Assembly (NCBI GenBank): GCA_009835325.1
Contig: VXWP01000010.1
Coordinates: 1-34,436, forward strand
Length of the DNA stretch: 34,436 bases
From: Gemmatimonadota bacterium
GTDB taxonomy: Bacteria; JAAXHH01
Direction of reading: 5' to 3'
Shown: positions 16,769 to 24,234 of the stretch, one piece after another
How positions within the stretch are numbered: the stretch's first letter is position 1
Layout of the letters: each line of letters begins with the position of its first letter
Translations under genes and position numbers: made by a program
The notes under the pieces: model-generated
Databases searched by the model: none
Told to the model about the DNA's origin: nothing
The model's input: the letters and a program-made list of their open reading frames with translations, nothing else

Positions 16769-17335
16769 TCAGGAAAGTTTACGGAACCGAAAACGCAGCA
16801 ACCAGCGTGGAACCTGACGGCAGTAGCGGAGGTATTCGTCACCCAGGTTGCGCCGAAGGGCCGGCTCCTCGACGAAGATCAGGTACAGTGTCAGACCCGA
16901 CCAGCACAGTGCCGCGTATGTGAGTAGCGCGAGCGACTCGAAGGCCAGGCACTCACCGATCAGGATGAGGAAAACGCCAAGCTGAAGGGGGTTGCGGGAC
17001 CAGCCATGGACGCCGGTCGACCAGATCGGCCGGGCATCTCTCGCGGTCATATCGGTGGTTTCCCGGGCATCCCGGGAAGATTCGTCGCGCTCGAAGGCTC
17101 CTGCGGCAGCGGTCACGATCGCCGCCATGCGAATCCGTTCGGCGAAGGCGCGGATGTAGAGGGCAGCGCCCAGGACGATGAGGACCGATCCGGCGGCCGG
17201 AAAGCCGGTATCGAACCGCATCTCCTCCATGCCCGCGGTACGGTGCAGGATCAGCCAGGGGAGGGCGATCGCGAAGATGGCGTGCCGTACCAGCGCCGCG
17301 ATCAGCGGGGCCAGCATGATCCGGGCGCCGGTCAA
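16769..17335 (-). CDS. ICMT/PEMT-like membrane methyltransferase
   Basis: The 188-residue protein has about four membrane segments. It has the C-terminal signature of isoprenylcysteine carboxyl methyltransferase and phospholipid methyltransferase-like proteins: GVHGWSRNPLQLGVFLILIG, then EEPALRRNLGDEYLRYCRQVPRW. The usual substrate in bacteria is unknown; SAM-dependent methylation of a small or lipid molecule is expected. The start is TTG 17335 with GAGG seven bases upstream; ATG 17317 is the alternative. It lies 4 nt after the sialidase-like gene and is the last gene of that operon. A second, distinct member occurs at 30795-31364. Confidence 0.75.
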   Translation of the reverse strand: MTGARIMLAPLIAALVRHAIFAIALPWLILHRTAGMEEMRFDTGFPAAGSVLIVLGAALYIRAFAERIRMAAIVTAAAGAFERDESSRDARETTDMTARDARPIWSTGVHGWSRNPLQLGVFLILIGECLAFESLALLTYAALCWSGLTLYLIFVEEPALRRNLGDEYLRYCRQVPRWLLRFRFRKLS

Positions 17336-17339
17336 AGCC

Positions 17340-18437
17340 CTACCTCACCTTTACGTAGCCGATGCCTCGGACATCGGGCTGGATGAGCCAGAACACGACC
17401 AGGAACGCGCCGTCCGGGAGCACCGTCACCGCGGGTTCGCCGAAGGAGTAGTCCTGCCAGTCGTCGTGATCGCCGGACGTATCGCTCTGGGTCCGGACTT
17501 CGGCCTTCCAGACGAGTTCGTCCGCTTCCACGCCGAAATCATCGTCCGTGGGCCGAGCGACGGCGAGGCGTATCCCGGGATCTCCGTGCTGCCGCTGGTT
17601 GTATACCATCAGGGCCCGTCCGTCCGCCAGGGCGGTCAGCGAGATGGACTGGCCCAGCGTGCCCGTGGAGCGGGTCGGCGTCCAGGTCAGCCCCCCGTCG
17701 TGGGACAGCGCGTACGCGTTGGGGTAATCCGGCTTGCCGTGCGGGGCGATATGCCAGCAAGCTCCGAGGAGCCGTCCGTCGGCCAGTTCCACGACCCAGG
17801 CCTCGGCGGCCGTCGATCCGGCATCGTCGAAACGCAGCATCGTTCCATGGGTCCACGATTTGCCCTGATCGGTGCTGCGCAGGTAGACCACCTGGTTTCG
17901 ATCTACTTCCACGGAGGGATCGAAGGTGTTGTAAGGCGAATAGCAGCAGATCCAGGTCCCGTCGCGCGTCACGGTGAGCGCGCCGGGCGCCTCGGCCGAA
18001 CCGGAGGCGGGCAGGACGATGGGCGCAGGGTCGGTCCAGGTCAGGCCCTGGTCCGCGGACGATGCCCAGAACATGGCGTTCTGCTTGATGCCCTGGGTCT
18101 CGTCCCGCCAGAACGATTCACCGGGCTCGTCGATGGGAATGCGGATACCCGAGATGAAGCAGGTGCCGTCCGGCGCCTGGCTGATCGACCCGATGTGCGC
18201 GAAATCATCGTGCAGATGGGGCCACAGGTAGACCGGCTTCGCCCACGTTCCGCCGCCGTCTTCAGAGCGGACGATGACCTGCTTGAAATCGTTCTGGCCG
18301 AGGGCTTCCTGGACGGCGAAGGAACAGACCAGGCCGCCATCCGCCGTGACCACGCAGCGGGAACAGGCCGCGACCGCGTCCGGACCGGTCGACGGCTGGC
18401 GGGCGATCATACCCTGGTCCAGTATTCTGAATGACAT
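17340..18437 (-). CDS. Sialidase-like beta-propeller (Asp-box protein)
   Basis: The 365-residue protein has four Asp boxes: SEDGGGTW (58-65), SADQGLTW (127-134), STDQGKSW (188-195) and SHDGGLTW (245-252). This identifies a six-bladed sialidase/BNR-type propeller. No signal peptide is seen. The sialidase RIP motif and arginine triad are not obvious, so it may be a non-sialidase glycosidase-like or binding protein. ATG 18437 has AGAGG about eight bases upstream; the longer open frame to 18698 is a shadow of the lipoprotein gene. It starts 11 nt after the lipoprotein stop and is followed by the methyltransferase after 4 nt. Confidence 0.8.
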   Translation of the reverse strand: MSFRILDQGMIARQPSTGPDAVAACSRCVVTADGGLVCSFAVQEALGQNDFKQVIVRSEDGGGTWAKPVYLWPHLHDDFAHIGSISQAPDGTCFISGIRIPIDEPGESFWRDETQGIKQNAMFWASSADQGLTWTDPAPIVLPASGSAEAPGALTVTRDGTWICCYSPYNTFDPSVEVDRNQVVYLRSTDQGKSWTHGTMLRFDDAGSTAAEAWVVELADGRLLGACWHIAPHGKPDYPNAYALSHDGGLTWTPTRSTGTLGQSISLTALADGRALMVYNQRQHGDPGIRLAVARPTDDDFGVEADELVWKAEVRTQSDTSGDHDDWQDYSFGEPAVTVLPDGAFLVVFWLIQPDVRGIGYVKVR

Positions 18438-18448
18438 GGTGTATACCT

Positions 18449-18949
18449 CTAGTCGAATGTATAAACGAGTGGTCCGCCCGGCGCGCGATCGAGGCCGAGG
18501 ACGATGGTGCCTGACCCGGTGCCATACGACGCCTTGTACCGCGCCTTGATCGGGTCGAGGATGAAGTGGTAGTCTTCCGTAGGGTAAGCCTCGCACGGGT
18601 CGCCGTCGGCGTCGTGGGCGATGGCGACATCGAGCTGTACGGGATCCGACTCCATGAAGGAATCGGCGGCGATCAGCGTAAACCGGTGCGCTTTGCACCC
18701 ACCGCTATACGACACGGTAACTGCGAGCGTATCTCCCCTGACGGCGGCCTCGTTCAGTTCATAGTCATCGGTGCCCCACTGGGTGGTGGAACGGACGTCG
18801 CCGGGACTGAAGACGACGTTTCCGATCTTCGGGGCGTCGTCGAACGGGCCTTGATCAGGTGTCGTGGAAATGGGACTGTCCGCGTCGTTGCCGCAGGCCG
18901 CCGCACAAGCGACTGACAGAACCAGCCACAAGAGCCCGAGGTCCTTCAA
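18449..18949 (-). CDS. Lipoprotein of unknown function
   Basis: The 166-residue protein starts at TTG 18949, with AAGGAA seven bases upstream. It has a lipoprotein signal peptide (LVLSVACAAAC-GND), so the mature protein would be anchored at a cysteine near position 19 and, lacking an Asp at +2, probably sent to the outer membrane. The globular part has a YSGGCKAHRFTL motif and a DYHFILDPIKARY motif. I have seen this pattern in uncharacterised lipoproteins of Bacteroidota and related phyla, but know no function. A second cysteine pair (GGCK and DPCEA) may form a disulfide. It lies between the NHL protein and the sialidase-like protein in one operon. Confidence 0.7.
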   Translation of the reverse strand: MKDLGLLWLVLSVACAAACGNDADSPISTTPDQGPFDDAPKIGNVVFSPGDVRSTTQWGTDDYELNEAAVRGDTLAVTVSYSGGCKAHRFTLIAADSFMESDPVQLDVAIAHDADGDPCEAYPTEDYHFILDPIKARYKASYGTGSGTIVLGLDRAPGGPLVYTFD

Positions 18950-18995
18950 GCCGGTGTTCCTTCCACTGAACCGCTATGCGAGGTCTGCGATTCCG

Positions 18996-19853
18996 CTACA
19001 CCCGCCGGAACTTCTGAATCCGGTTGTGCGCGAAGGGTACTTCGCACACGTAGACGTCCCCGTGGGAATCCACCCAGATCCCGTGGGGTGCGTCCACAAA
19101 CACCCCGTCTTTTTCGTCCCGGTTACCCCATTGCGACAGTACCTCGCCGTCCAGGTTGAGGATGCTGACCCTTCCCGGTGCCTCAGCAAGATACACCACA
19201 TCATCCGGGTCGATGTACAGGTCATTCGCGGCCAGCAGATGGTCCCATGATTCGAGAAACCGGCCTTCGGCGTCGAAAATCTGTACCCGCGCGTTCCCCC
19301 GGTCCACGATCAGGACCCGGCCGTCCTTGTCGACACGGACGCAGTGGGGCGTGTCGAACTGCCCCGCCTCGCTGCCGTGACCGCCCCAGGTACAAAGCAG
19401 TTCCCCGTCCGTCGTGAATCGGTGCGCGTAGTGCTGGCCGTAGCCGTCGGTCACGTACAGGTCGTCGTCCAGGCCGAGCACCGCCCAGGTGGGCGCATTG
19501 AAAGGCTGGCCCAGTTCGCCCGGCCTGCCGTATGTGCCGAGCATGGAGAGCAATTTGCCTTCGAGGGTGAAGGTCATGACCGTATGCAATTCTACTTCGG
19601 TAATGTAGATGATATCGTCTTCGCTGATCCAGATAGAGTGAGGCACCTTGAAGATGTCCTGGCCCCAGTCGTACAGGAACCGGCCGTCGCGGTCGTAGAC
19701 GACGATGGCGGGACTGGGTTCCCGGTCTATGACGTGCACGCGGTCCCGCGAGTCAACGGCCATGGATGATACCACGCCGAGGTCCCGGCCGGCGGGTCCG
19801 CCTCCCCAGCCCTCGACAAGTTCGTAGGTGTAGTCTCCCGATCCGTATACCAT
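18996..19853 (-). CDS. NHL-repeat beta-propeller protein
   Basis: The 285-residue protein consists of NHL-type repeats: VSSMAVDSRDRVHVIDR, KVPHSIWISEDDIIYITE, FNAPTWAVLGLDDDLYVTDG, FDTPHCVRVDKDGRVLIVDR and VDAPHGIWVDSHGDVYVCE. It resembles peptidyl-alpha-hydroxyglycine alpha-amidating lyase-like proteins common in uncultivated bacteria, but catalytic residues cannot be confirmed by eye. ATG 19853 has GGGAG eight bases upstream and begins MVYGSGDYTYELVEGWG, a usual start for this group. ATG 19877 is possible; the longer frame to 20048 overlaps the amidohydrolase and is unlikely. No signal peptide is seen. Confidence 0.8.
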   Translation of the reverse strand: MVYGSGDYTYELVEGWGGGPAGRDLGVVSSMAVDSRDRVHVIDREPSPAIVVYDRDGRFLYDWGQDIFKVPHSIWISEDDIIYITEVELHTVMTFTLEGKLLSMLGTYGRPGELGQPFNAPTWAVLGLDDDLYVTDGYGQHYAHRFTTDGELLCTWGGHGSEAGQFDTPHCVRVDKDGRVLIVDRGNARVQIFDAEGRFLESWDHLLAANDLYIDPDDVVYLAEAPGRVSILNLDGEVLSQWGNRDEKDGVFVDAPHGIWVDSHGDVYVCEVPFAHNRIQKFRRV

Positions 19854-19956
19854 GTTGAAATCTCCCGGGTTGAGCATGGACCTGAACCGCAAAACCGGTT
19901 TCAGGCCGGCTGCCGATCCGCTTGGAATCGCAAGATTTATGCCTTGTCGCTCGATT

Positions 19957-21075
19957 TCATACGATGCCCGCCCGGACCGTGAGGACGGGTTCCCAGCAGC
20001 CGCCGGGCCGTTCCACACCGTCCACGTCGCACAACGGCGGCGCGTCATCGTTCCAGCGCAGCACCGCCACGTCGCCGCAGGCGCCGGCGGACAGGGTGCC
20101 GGTCTCGCCCTTCAACCCCAGGACTTCCGCGGGACGGCTCGTCACCCGCAGGAAGGCGTCGCGCTCTGACATTCCGGCCGCGATCAGCTTGGACAGCGTC
20201 CGGGGCAGGTCGTGCTGCGGGTCGCTCCCAACGTGCCGGCTGTACTGGTCGGTGGATATGGTATCGGGCAGGAATCCGTCGGCGATGGCCGCCTCGGCGA
20301 CCGGAAAGCTGAAGGACCGCATGCCGTGGCCGATATCGAAGAGGACGCCCCGTTCCCGGGCGTCTCGTACGCTGGGCCGGATCCTTCCGTCCTTCACCAC
20401 GCTCTCGGGGAAATCGTTGAAGCAGTAGGTGACCACGTCTCCGGCGCGCAGCAGCGGCAACTGGTCGTCGAGGGACCAGTCGCTGGACAGGCGCGTGCCG
20501 ACCAGCAGGGGCTTGCCGGTTCGTTCGGAGGCCGCCAGCGCCCGGTTCATGATCTCCCTTGGCGGCGTGGGATTGCTGGGGCCCGTATTGGCCGCGATGC
20601 CCCAGATGGCGTCTCCTCCTGATTCGATGGCCGAAACGCAGGCCTCCACGTCCGCGGCTTCCAGGTCCGGAAAGCAGGCATCCGGATGGGATTCACCGTG
20701 CATCGAGAGGTTGATGGCGAGGATCACCCGCGTCCTGCATCCCCGGATCACGCGGTTCCGATAGGCCAGCCAGTTGTTGGCGCCGGCGTCGCCCTGGGAC
20801 ATGACGGTCGTAACGCCACGGGACAGGAAGTGGACGTCGGGGTCGACACCGTATCGCGAACCGCCCCTGGCCGGATGGGCGTGCAGGTCCACCAGTCCCG
20901 GCATCGCCACAGCGTCGGGGAAGTCGAACGACATGGCGGCGGAACCCTCGACTCCGGGTCCGGACGCCGCGATGCGCCCGTCTTTCAACGCCACGGCGCC
21001 TGGTCCGTCCAGGCCGGTTTCCGCGCAGAATACGCGGCCCACCCGTATGAGCAGGTCGTAGTCATACGTCGACAT
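19957..21075 (-). CDS. Amidohydrolase-superfamily deacetylase/dihydroorotase-like enzyme
   Basis: The 372-residue protein has the N-terminal beta-sandwich, then MPGLVDLHAHPARGG with the metal-binding HxH (H65, H67). Later it has DIGHG, with a further histidine, and DTISTDQYSRH, with the catalytic aspartate. The tail SRPAEVLGLKGETGTLSAGACGDVAVLRW is typical of dihydroorotase/D-aminoacylase/EF_0837-like enzymes, which cleave cyclic or acyl amides. A carboxylated lysine could not be placed with certainty. GAGG lies five bases before ATG 21075 and overlaps the stop of a 33-codon leader ORF. It is the first full gene of the operon continuing to 16769. Confidence 0.85.
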   Translation of the reverse strand: MSTYDYDLLIRVGRVFCAETGLDGPGAVALKDGRIAASGPGVEGSAAMSFDFPDAVAMPGLVDLHAHPARGGSRYGVDPDVHFLSRGVTTVMSQGDAGANNWLAYRNRVIRGCRTRVILAINLSMHGESHPDACFPDLEAADVEACVSAIESGGDAIWGIAANTGPSNPTPPREIMNRALAASERTGKPLLVGTRLSSDWSLDDQLPLLRAGDVVTYCFNDFPESVVKDGRIRPSVRDARERGVLFDIGHGMRSFSFPVAEAAIADGFLPDTISTDQYSRHVGSDPQHDLPRTLSKLIAAGMSERDAFLRVTSRPAEVLGLKGETGTLSAGACGDVAVLRWNDDAPPLCDVDGVERPGGCWEPVLTVRAGIV

Positions 21076-21081
21076 GGGACC

Positions 21082-21183
21082 TCAGTTCTCGTTTAGGACG
21101 AGTTTCACCATCGTCGGGGTATGTGGTGCGGCGTTTACATTAAACATGGCATTCAAATCGGACACGGCATTCAAATTGGACAT
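21082..21183 (-). CDS. 33-residue leader ORF made of hexapeptide repeats
   Basis: An ATG at 21183 opens 33 codons ending in TGA at 21082-21084, 6 nt before the amidohydrolase ATG; the TGA is part of that gene's Shine-Dalgarno (TGAGG). The first 18 residues are three copies of a six-residue unit: MSNLNA, VSDLNA, MFNVNA. The DNA repeat of 18 bp is therefore exactly in frame. The predicted transcription start is about 15 nt upstream, and no Shine-Dalgarno is seen for this ORF. It may be a leader peptide that couples or gates translation of the amidohydrolase, or a chance frame. Confidence 0.4.
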   Translation of the reverse strand: MSNLNAVSDLNAMFNVNAAPHTPTMVKLVLNEN

Positions 21184-21188
21184 GGCAT
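21144..21188. repeat. 18-bp tandem repeat, 2.5 copies
   Basis: ACATGGCATTCAAATCGG (21144-21161), ACACGGCATTCAAATTGG (21162-21179) and the partial ACATGGCAT (21180-21188) follow without gaps. Two substitutions separate the full copies. The repeat sits in the transcribed leader of the amidohydrolase operon. Confidence 0.85.
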
Positions 21189-21205
21189 GTAGTCCGAACT
21201 GAGAG

Positions 21206-21234
21206 ATTATACTATCGGCCCGATATTGGACCAA
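21206..21234 (-). promoter_or_regulatory. Promoter of the amidohydrolase operon with internal dyad
   Basis: TTGGTC (21229-21234), 17 bp, then a perfect TATAAT (21206-21211) on the minus strand. The spacer contains the dyad TATCGGCCCGATA (21213-21225), which a repressor or activator could bind. Confidence 0.75.
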
Positions 21235-21259
21235 AACAAAATCATCCGGCAGGAACCCG

Positions 21260-22726
21260 TCAACCCGGACTGATCCCGATTCTGCCCGAGAGGAGCGAAA
21301 GGTTCAGGTTTTCAGCCATGGCGTCGGCGATCCGGTCCAGGTCGCGGGTCCACCGGGCCGTGACATGCTCTTCGGAACTGCTCGTCCAGTTCAGCCAGGA
21401 TTCGAGTACCGCGCCCCGGTACTTCCCATCATCGAAGAGTCCATGGATGAACGTGCCCAGTATCCTGCCGTCGTCTGAGCGTGCGCAGAAGGGGAACAGG
21501 TCGGGATCCCCGCTGCTGCGTCCGTGCCGGATCTCGTACCCGGTGAACGGCAAATCAGCAGGCCATTTCGCCCGGGCCGTCAACGGATGAACCCGTTTGT
21601 CCGGTTGCATCTCGGTTTCGATCGGCAGCCAGGCCAGTCCTTCCGATTCGGCGGGTCCCTCTATCTCCCCGGGATCCAGAATACGTCTTCCGAGCATCTG
21701 CGCCCCGCCGCAGATTCCCAGTAAGCATCCCCCGTATCGAAGGTGCCGTTCGAGGGCCGGTGTCCAGCCGCGCTCCCTCAGCCATGCGAGATCGGCGGAA
21801 GTGGACTTCGAGCCGGGCAGGACGACCAGGTCCCATCCATGCGGCCCGGTCAGTTCCGAGGGGTCGCGCAGCCAGGCAAAATCCACCTTCGGGTCGTGCA
21901 GGAAGGGATCCAGGTCGGTTGTATTGCTCGCTCTCGGATAGTGGATGCCGGCGACGCGCAACTTGAGGCCATCGCCGGGCTTCGCGGTACGCCGCGAGCG
22001 ATCCATGCCCGTATAGGGAGTGTCTTCTTCCGGGAGTCCCAGATCCTGAAAGTACGGTAGCCAACCGAGTACGGTCGTGCCCGCCCGGGTTTCGAGCCAA
22101 TGGAATACGTCGCCCAGCAGGGACGCTTCGCCCCGGAATCGATTGACGATCATCGCCTCCACGAGCCTGCGGTCCTCCGCTTCCAGGGCCTCCATCGTAC
22201 CGAGCAGCGCGGCGAAAACGCCCCCGCGGTCGATGTCTCCGACTAGCCATACCGGGATACCGGCCGCCCGGGCGAAACCCATGTTGGCGATGTCTCCCTC
22301 GCGGAGATTGGGTTCCGCCGGCGATCCCGCGCCTTCCACGACGACCCAATCATGGGCATGGCGAAGCCGGTCGAACGCCGCCAGCACCTCGGGCATCAAC
22401 TTGCCCCGGTCTTCCTTGAACCGACCGGCCATGAGCTTGCCACGTACCTCGCCGCACACGACAAGCTGCGCCACGTTGTCAGCCTCCGGCTTGATCAGGA
22501 CGGGGTTCATGTCCACGGTGGGTTCGATACCGGATGCGAAGGCCTGCAGAGCCTGCGCGCGTCCGATTTCACCGCCGGTGGGACAGGCGGAAGACGCGTT
22601 GCTCATGTTCTGCGGTTTGAAAGGAGCCACTTTCACACCGGAACGGGCGAGCAACCGGCATAACCCCGCAGTCAGCAGCGATTTGCCTACGCCCGAGGCC
22701 GTGCCCTGGATCATCAAAGCGTTCAT
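21260..22726 (-). CDS. cobQ: Cobyric acid synthase (adenosylcobyric acid, glutamine-hydrolysing)
   Basis: The protein of 488 residues has the two CobQ domains. The N-terminal dethiobiotin-synthetase-like ATPase has GTASGVGKS at 8-16, APFKPQNMSNASS and VVEGAGSPAEPNL. The C-terminal triad-type glutamine amidotransferase has the nucleophile cysteine in LLGICGGAQMLG and the histidine in FIHGLF. It amidates four carboxylates of adenosylcobyrinic a,c-diamide in B12 synthesis. ATG 22726 begins MNALMIQGTASGVGKS as in the family, with GGGA six bases upstream; ATG 22738 adds four residues. It is the last gene of the long operon, far from the btuB riboswitch unit but in the same vitamin pathway; no other cob gene is present. 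Confidence 0.93.
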   Translation of the reverse strand: MNALMIQGTASGVGKSLLTAGLCRLLARSGVKVAPFKPQNMSNASSACPTGGEIGRAQALQAFASGIEPTVDMNPVLIKPEADNVAQLVVCGEVRGKLMAGRFKEDRGKLMPEVLAAFDRLRHAHDWVVVEGAGSPAEPNLREGDIANMGFARAAGIPVWLVGDIDRGGVFAALLGTMEALEAEDRRLVEAMIVNRFRGEASLLGDVFHWLETRAGTTVLGWLPYFQDLGLPEEDTPYTGMDRSRRTAKPGDGLKLRVAGIHYPRASNTTDLDPFLHDPKVDFAWLRDPSELTGPHGWDLVVLPGSKSTSADLAWLRERGWTPALERHLRYGGCLLGICGGAQMLGRRILDPGEIEGPAESEGLAWLPIETEMQPDKRVHPLTARAKWPADLPFTGYEIRHGRSSGDPDLFPFCARSDDGRILGTFIHGLFDDGKYRGAVLESWLNWTSSSEEHVTARWTRDLDRIADAMAENLNLSLLSGRIGISPG

Positions 22727-22763
22727 CGGGATTCCCATGGTACATGCGCCGCGATCCGGCCAG

Positions 22764-24134
22764 TCATAACTGTCCGCTTGTCGCACTCCGCATGCCGGCC
22801 ATATCGGCGTCCGAAAGACCTTCGAAACGATTAAAGGAGAAAGATTGCGCATAGTCGGGCAACGAGGCGCCGGTGACATGCGCCGCAACCAGCTCTCCCG
22901 CCGCTTGCGAACCCATCACGCCGTAGCCCGAAAGCGCCCCGGCGATGTAGGCGCCTTCGACGGGCAGTGGGCCGATCAACGGCCGGTTGTCCGGGGTCTT
23001 GCAGTAGTAGCCGCCGTCGACCGGCAGTGCGTCCGACGTATCAAAATACGCCCTCATGCCAGGGATCATCCGGGCGAGCCCGCGCAGGACGATCACCGGG
23101 TAGGCCGGATCGAACACGAGCGGGAACACCGCCTCTCGTGGCGCGACGTCATAGGTCCAGATGCCCAGGAAAGTCTGTTTTCCGTCCCGGAACCGGGGAC
23201 GGATGTGGAGTCCCGCGGGAAAGGGTTCGACGAGGTAGCGGGTGTCGGAGCTGGAGGAGAGCCGCCGTCTTTCTTCTTCGTCCCAGACCAGCTCGACCGG
23301 ATCCGTCCAGATCAACATGGGGGCGTCGGGCGGAAGGACGCCGGCCGTGTCCTCCACGATGATCTTGCCGTGCAGTTCCATGAAGACCGGTATGTCCAGG
23401 TCCAGCAGCCGGCCGGCCTCCCCGACCAGCGGTCCCGCGGCGAGGACGAGCTTGCCGGTTTCGAGGACCGTTCCGGATTCCAGTCTAACGCCCGTGATCC
23501 GGTTGTTCTTCGTGTCGACGCCCGTGATCTTGCCCCGGACGATCCGGCCGCCCCCGGAGGCGATGCGGTCGAGCATCCACCGGCCGAGCGATGGGACGTC
23601 CATCCAGCCGCACCGGCGCACGTGCAGCATGGTGGCCGTATTGTCCGTGAGAAAGGGATACAGCCTTCTGATCGTCTCCGTATCCATTACGAGGTCCGCG
23701 CCGGTCAGATCCGGTTGCAATCCCTCCGGTTGTGAAGGCACATAGGATCCGCCGTCGCGATGAATACGCAGGTAGCCACCACCCAGACCGGCCACCACTG
23801 CCGCCTCTTCCTTTAGCTTAGGAACGCGGCGCCGGTCGCCGGTCAGGAACACGTAGCCCCTGCGGTTCATCCGGATCGCGTTCCCGCTTTCCGCCGCCAC
23901 TTCCTCCAGCAGGTCGATGCTCCGGCTGACGAACCGGAACATGGGCAGGTCGGGCCACCAGTTGCGGTAGGCTTCGGTCCCGTACGCGCTGGTCAGGGAA
24001 AGCGGCGGTCTTTCGTCGACGAGCACGACGTTCCGCACGCCGCGGCGAACGACGAGATGATACGCGGCGGACACGCCGGCCACACCCGCGCCGCAGATGA
24101 CGATTTCCGCCCTGGTGGACATGGATGTGCTCAT
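22764..24134 (-). CDS. FAD-dependent oxidoreductase (DAO family)
   Basis: The 456-residue protein has the dinucleotide fold AEIVICGAGVAGVSAAYHL near its N-terminus and a DAO-type body. The C-terminal segment TPDNRPLIGPLPVEGAYIAGALSGYGVMGSQAAGE is typical of sarcosine/glycine/D-amino-acid oxidase relatives. It probably oxidises a secondary or D-amine using FAD; the substrate is open. ATG 24134 overlaps the stop of an upstream mini-ORF as ATGA, which supports this start over the ATG at 24122. Next to an amidase, a D-amino-acid enzyme and an amino-acid symporter, it fits amino-acid breakdown. Confidence 0.85.
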   Translation of the reverse strand: MSTSMSTRAEIVICGAGVAGVSAAYHLVVRRGVRNVVLVDERPPLSLTSAYGTEAYRNWWPDLPMFRFVSRSIDLLEEVAAESGNAIRMNRRGYVFLTGDRRRVPKLKEEAAVVAGLGGGYLRIHRDGGSYVPSQPEGLQPDLTGADLVMDTETIRRLYPFLTDNTATMLHVRRCGWMDVPSLGRWMLDRIASGGGRIVRGKITGVDTKNNRITGVRLESGTVLETGKLVLAAGPLVGEAGRLLDLDIPVFMELHGKIIVEDTAGVLPPDAPMLIWTDPVELVWDEEERRRLSSSSDTRYLVEPFPAGLHIRPRFRDGKQTFLGIWTYDVAPREAVFPLVFDPAYPVIVLRGLARMIPGMRAYFDTSDALPVDGGYYCKTPDNRPLIGPLPVEGAYIAGALSGYGVMGSQAAGELVAAHVTGASLPDYAQSFSFNRFEGLSDADMAGMRSATSGQL

Positions 24135-24202
24135 CGGGTAAGGGCGTCAGGCGGCGCCAGCGTGCTCATGCCCCGGCCACGGTCGGCCGCCAACGCGCTC
24201 AT
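24131..24202 (-). CDS. 23-codon mini-ORF in an ATGA coupling chain
   Basis: ATG 24202 overlaps the TGA of the 11-codon ORF, and its own TGA (24131-24133) overlaps the ATG of the FAD oxidoreductase. The peptide is MSALAADRGRG followed by MSTLAPPDALTR, with no family likeness. Its value, if any, is as a bridge carrying ribosomes from the amidase to the oxidoreductase. Confidence 0.35.
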   Translation of the reverse strand: MSALAADRGRGMSTLAPPDALTR

Positions 24203-24234
24203 GCCTCGGCAGCGGGTGGCACCAGCCTGCTCAT
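24199..24234 (-). CDS. 11-codon mini-ORF overlapping the amidase stop
   Basis: ATG 24234 overlaps the amidase TGA as ATGA, and the ORF ends in TGA overlapping the next ATG. The peptide MSRLVPPAAEA echoes the amidase tail PPVVEA, as expected if the gene end was duplicated. Confidence 0.35.
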   Translation of the reverse strand: MSRLVPPAAEA

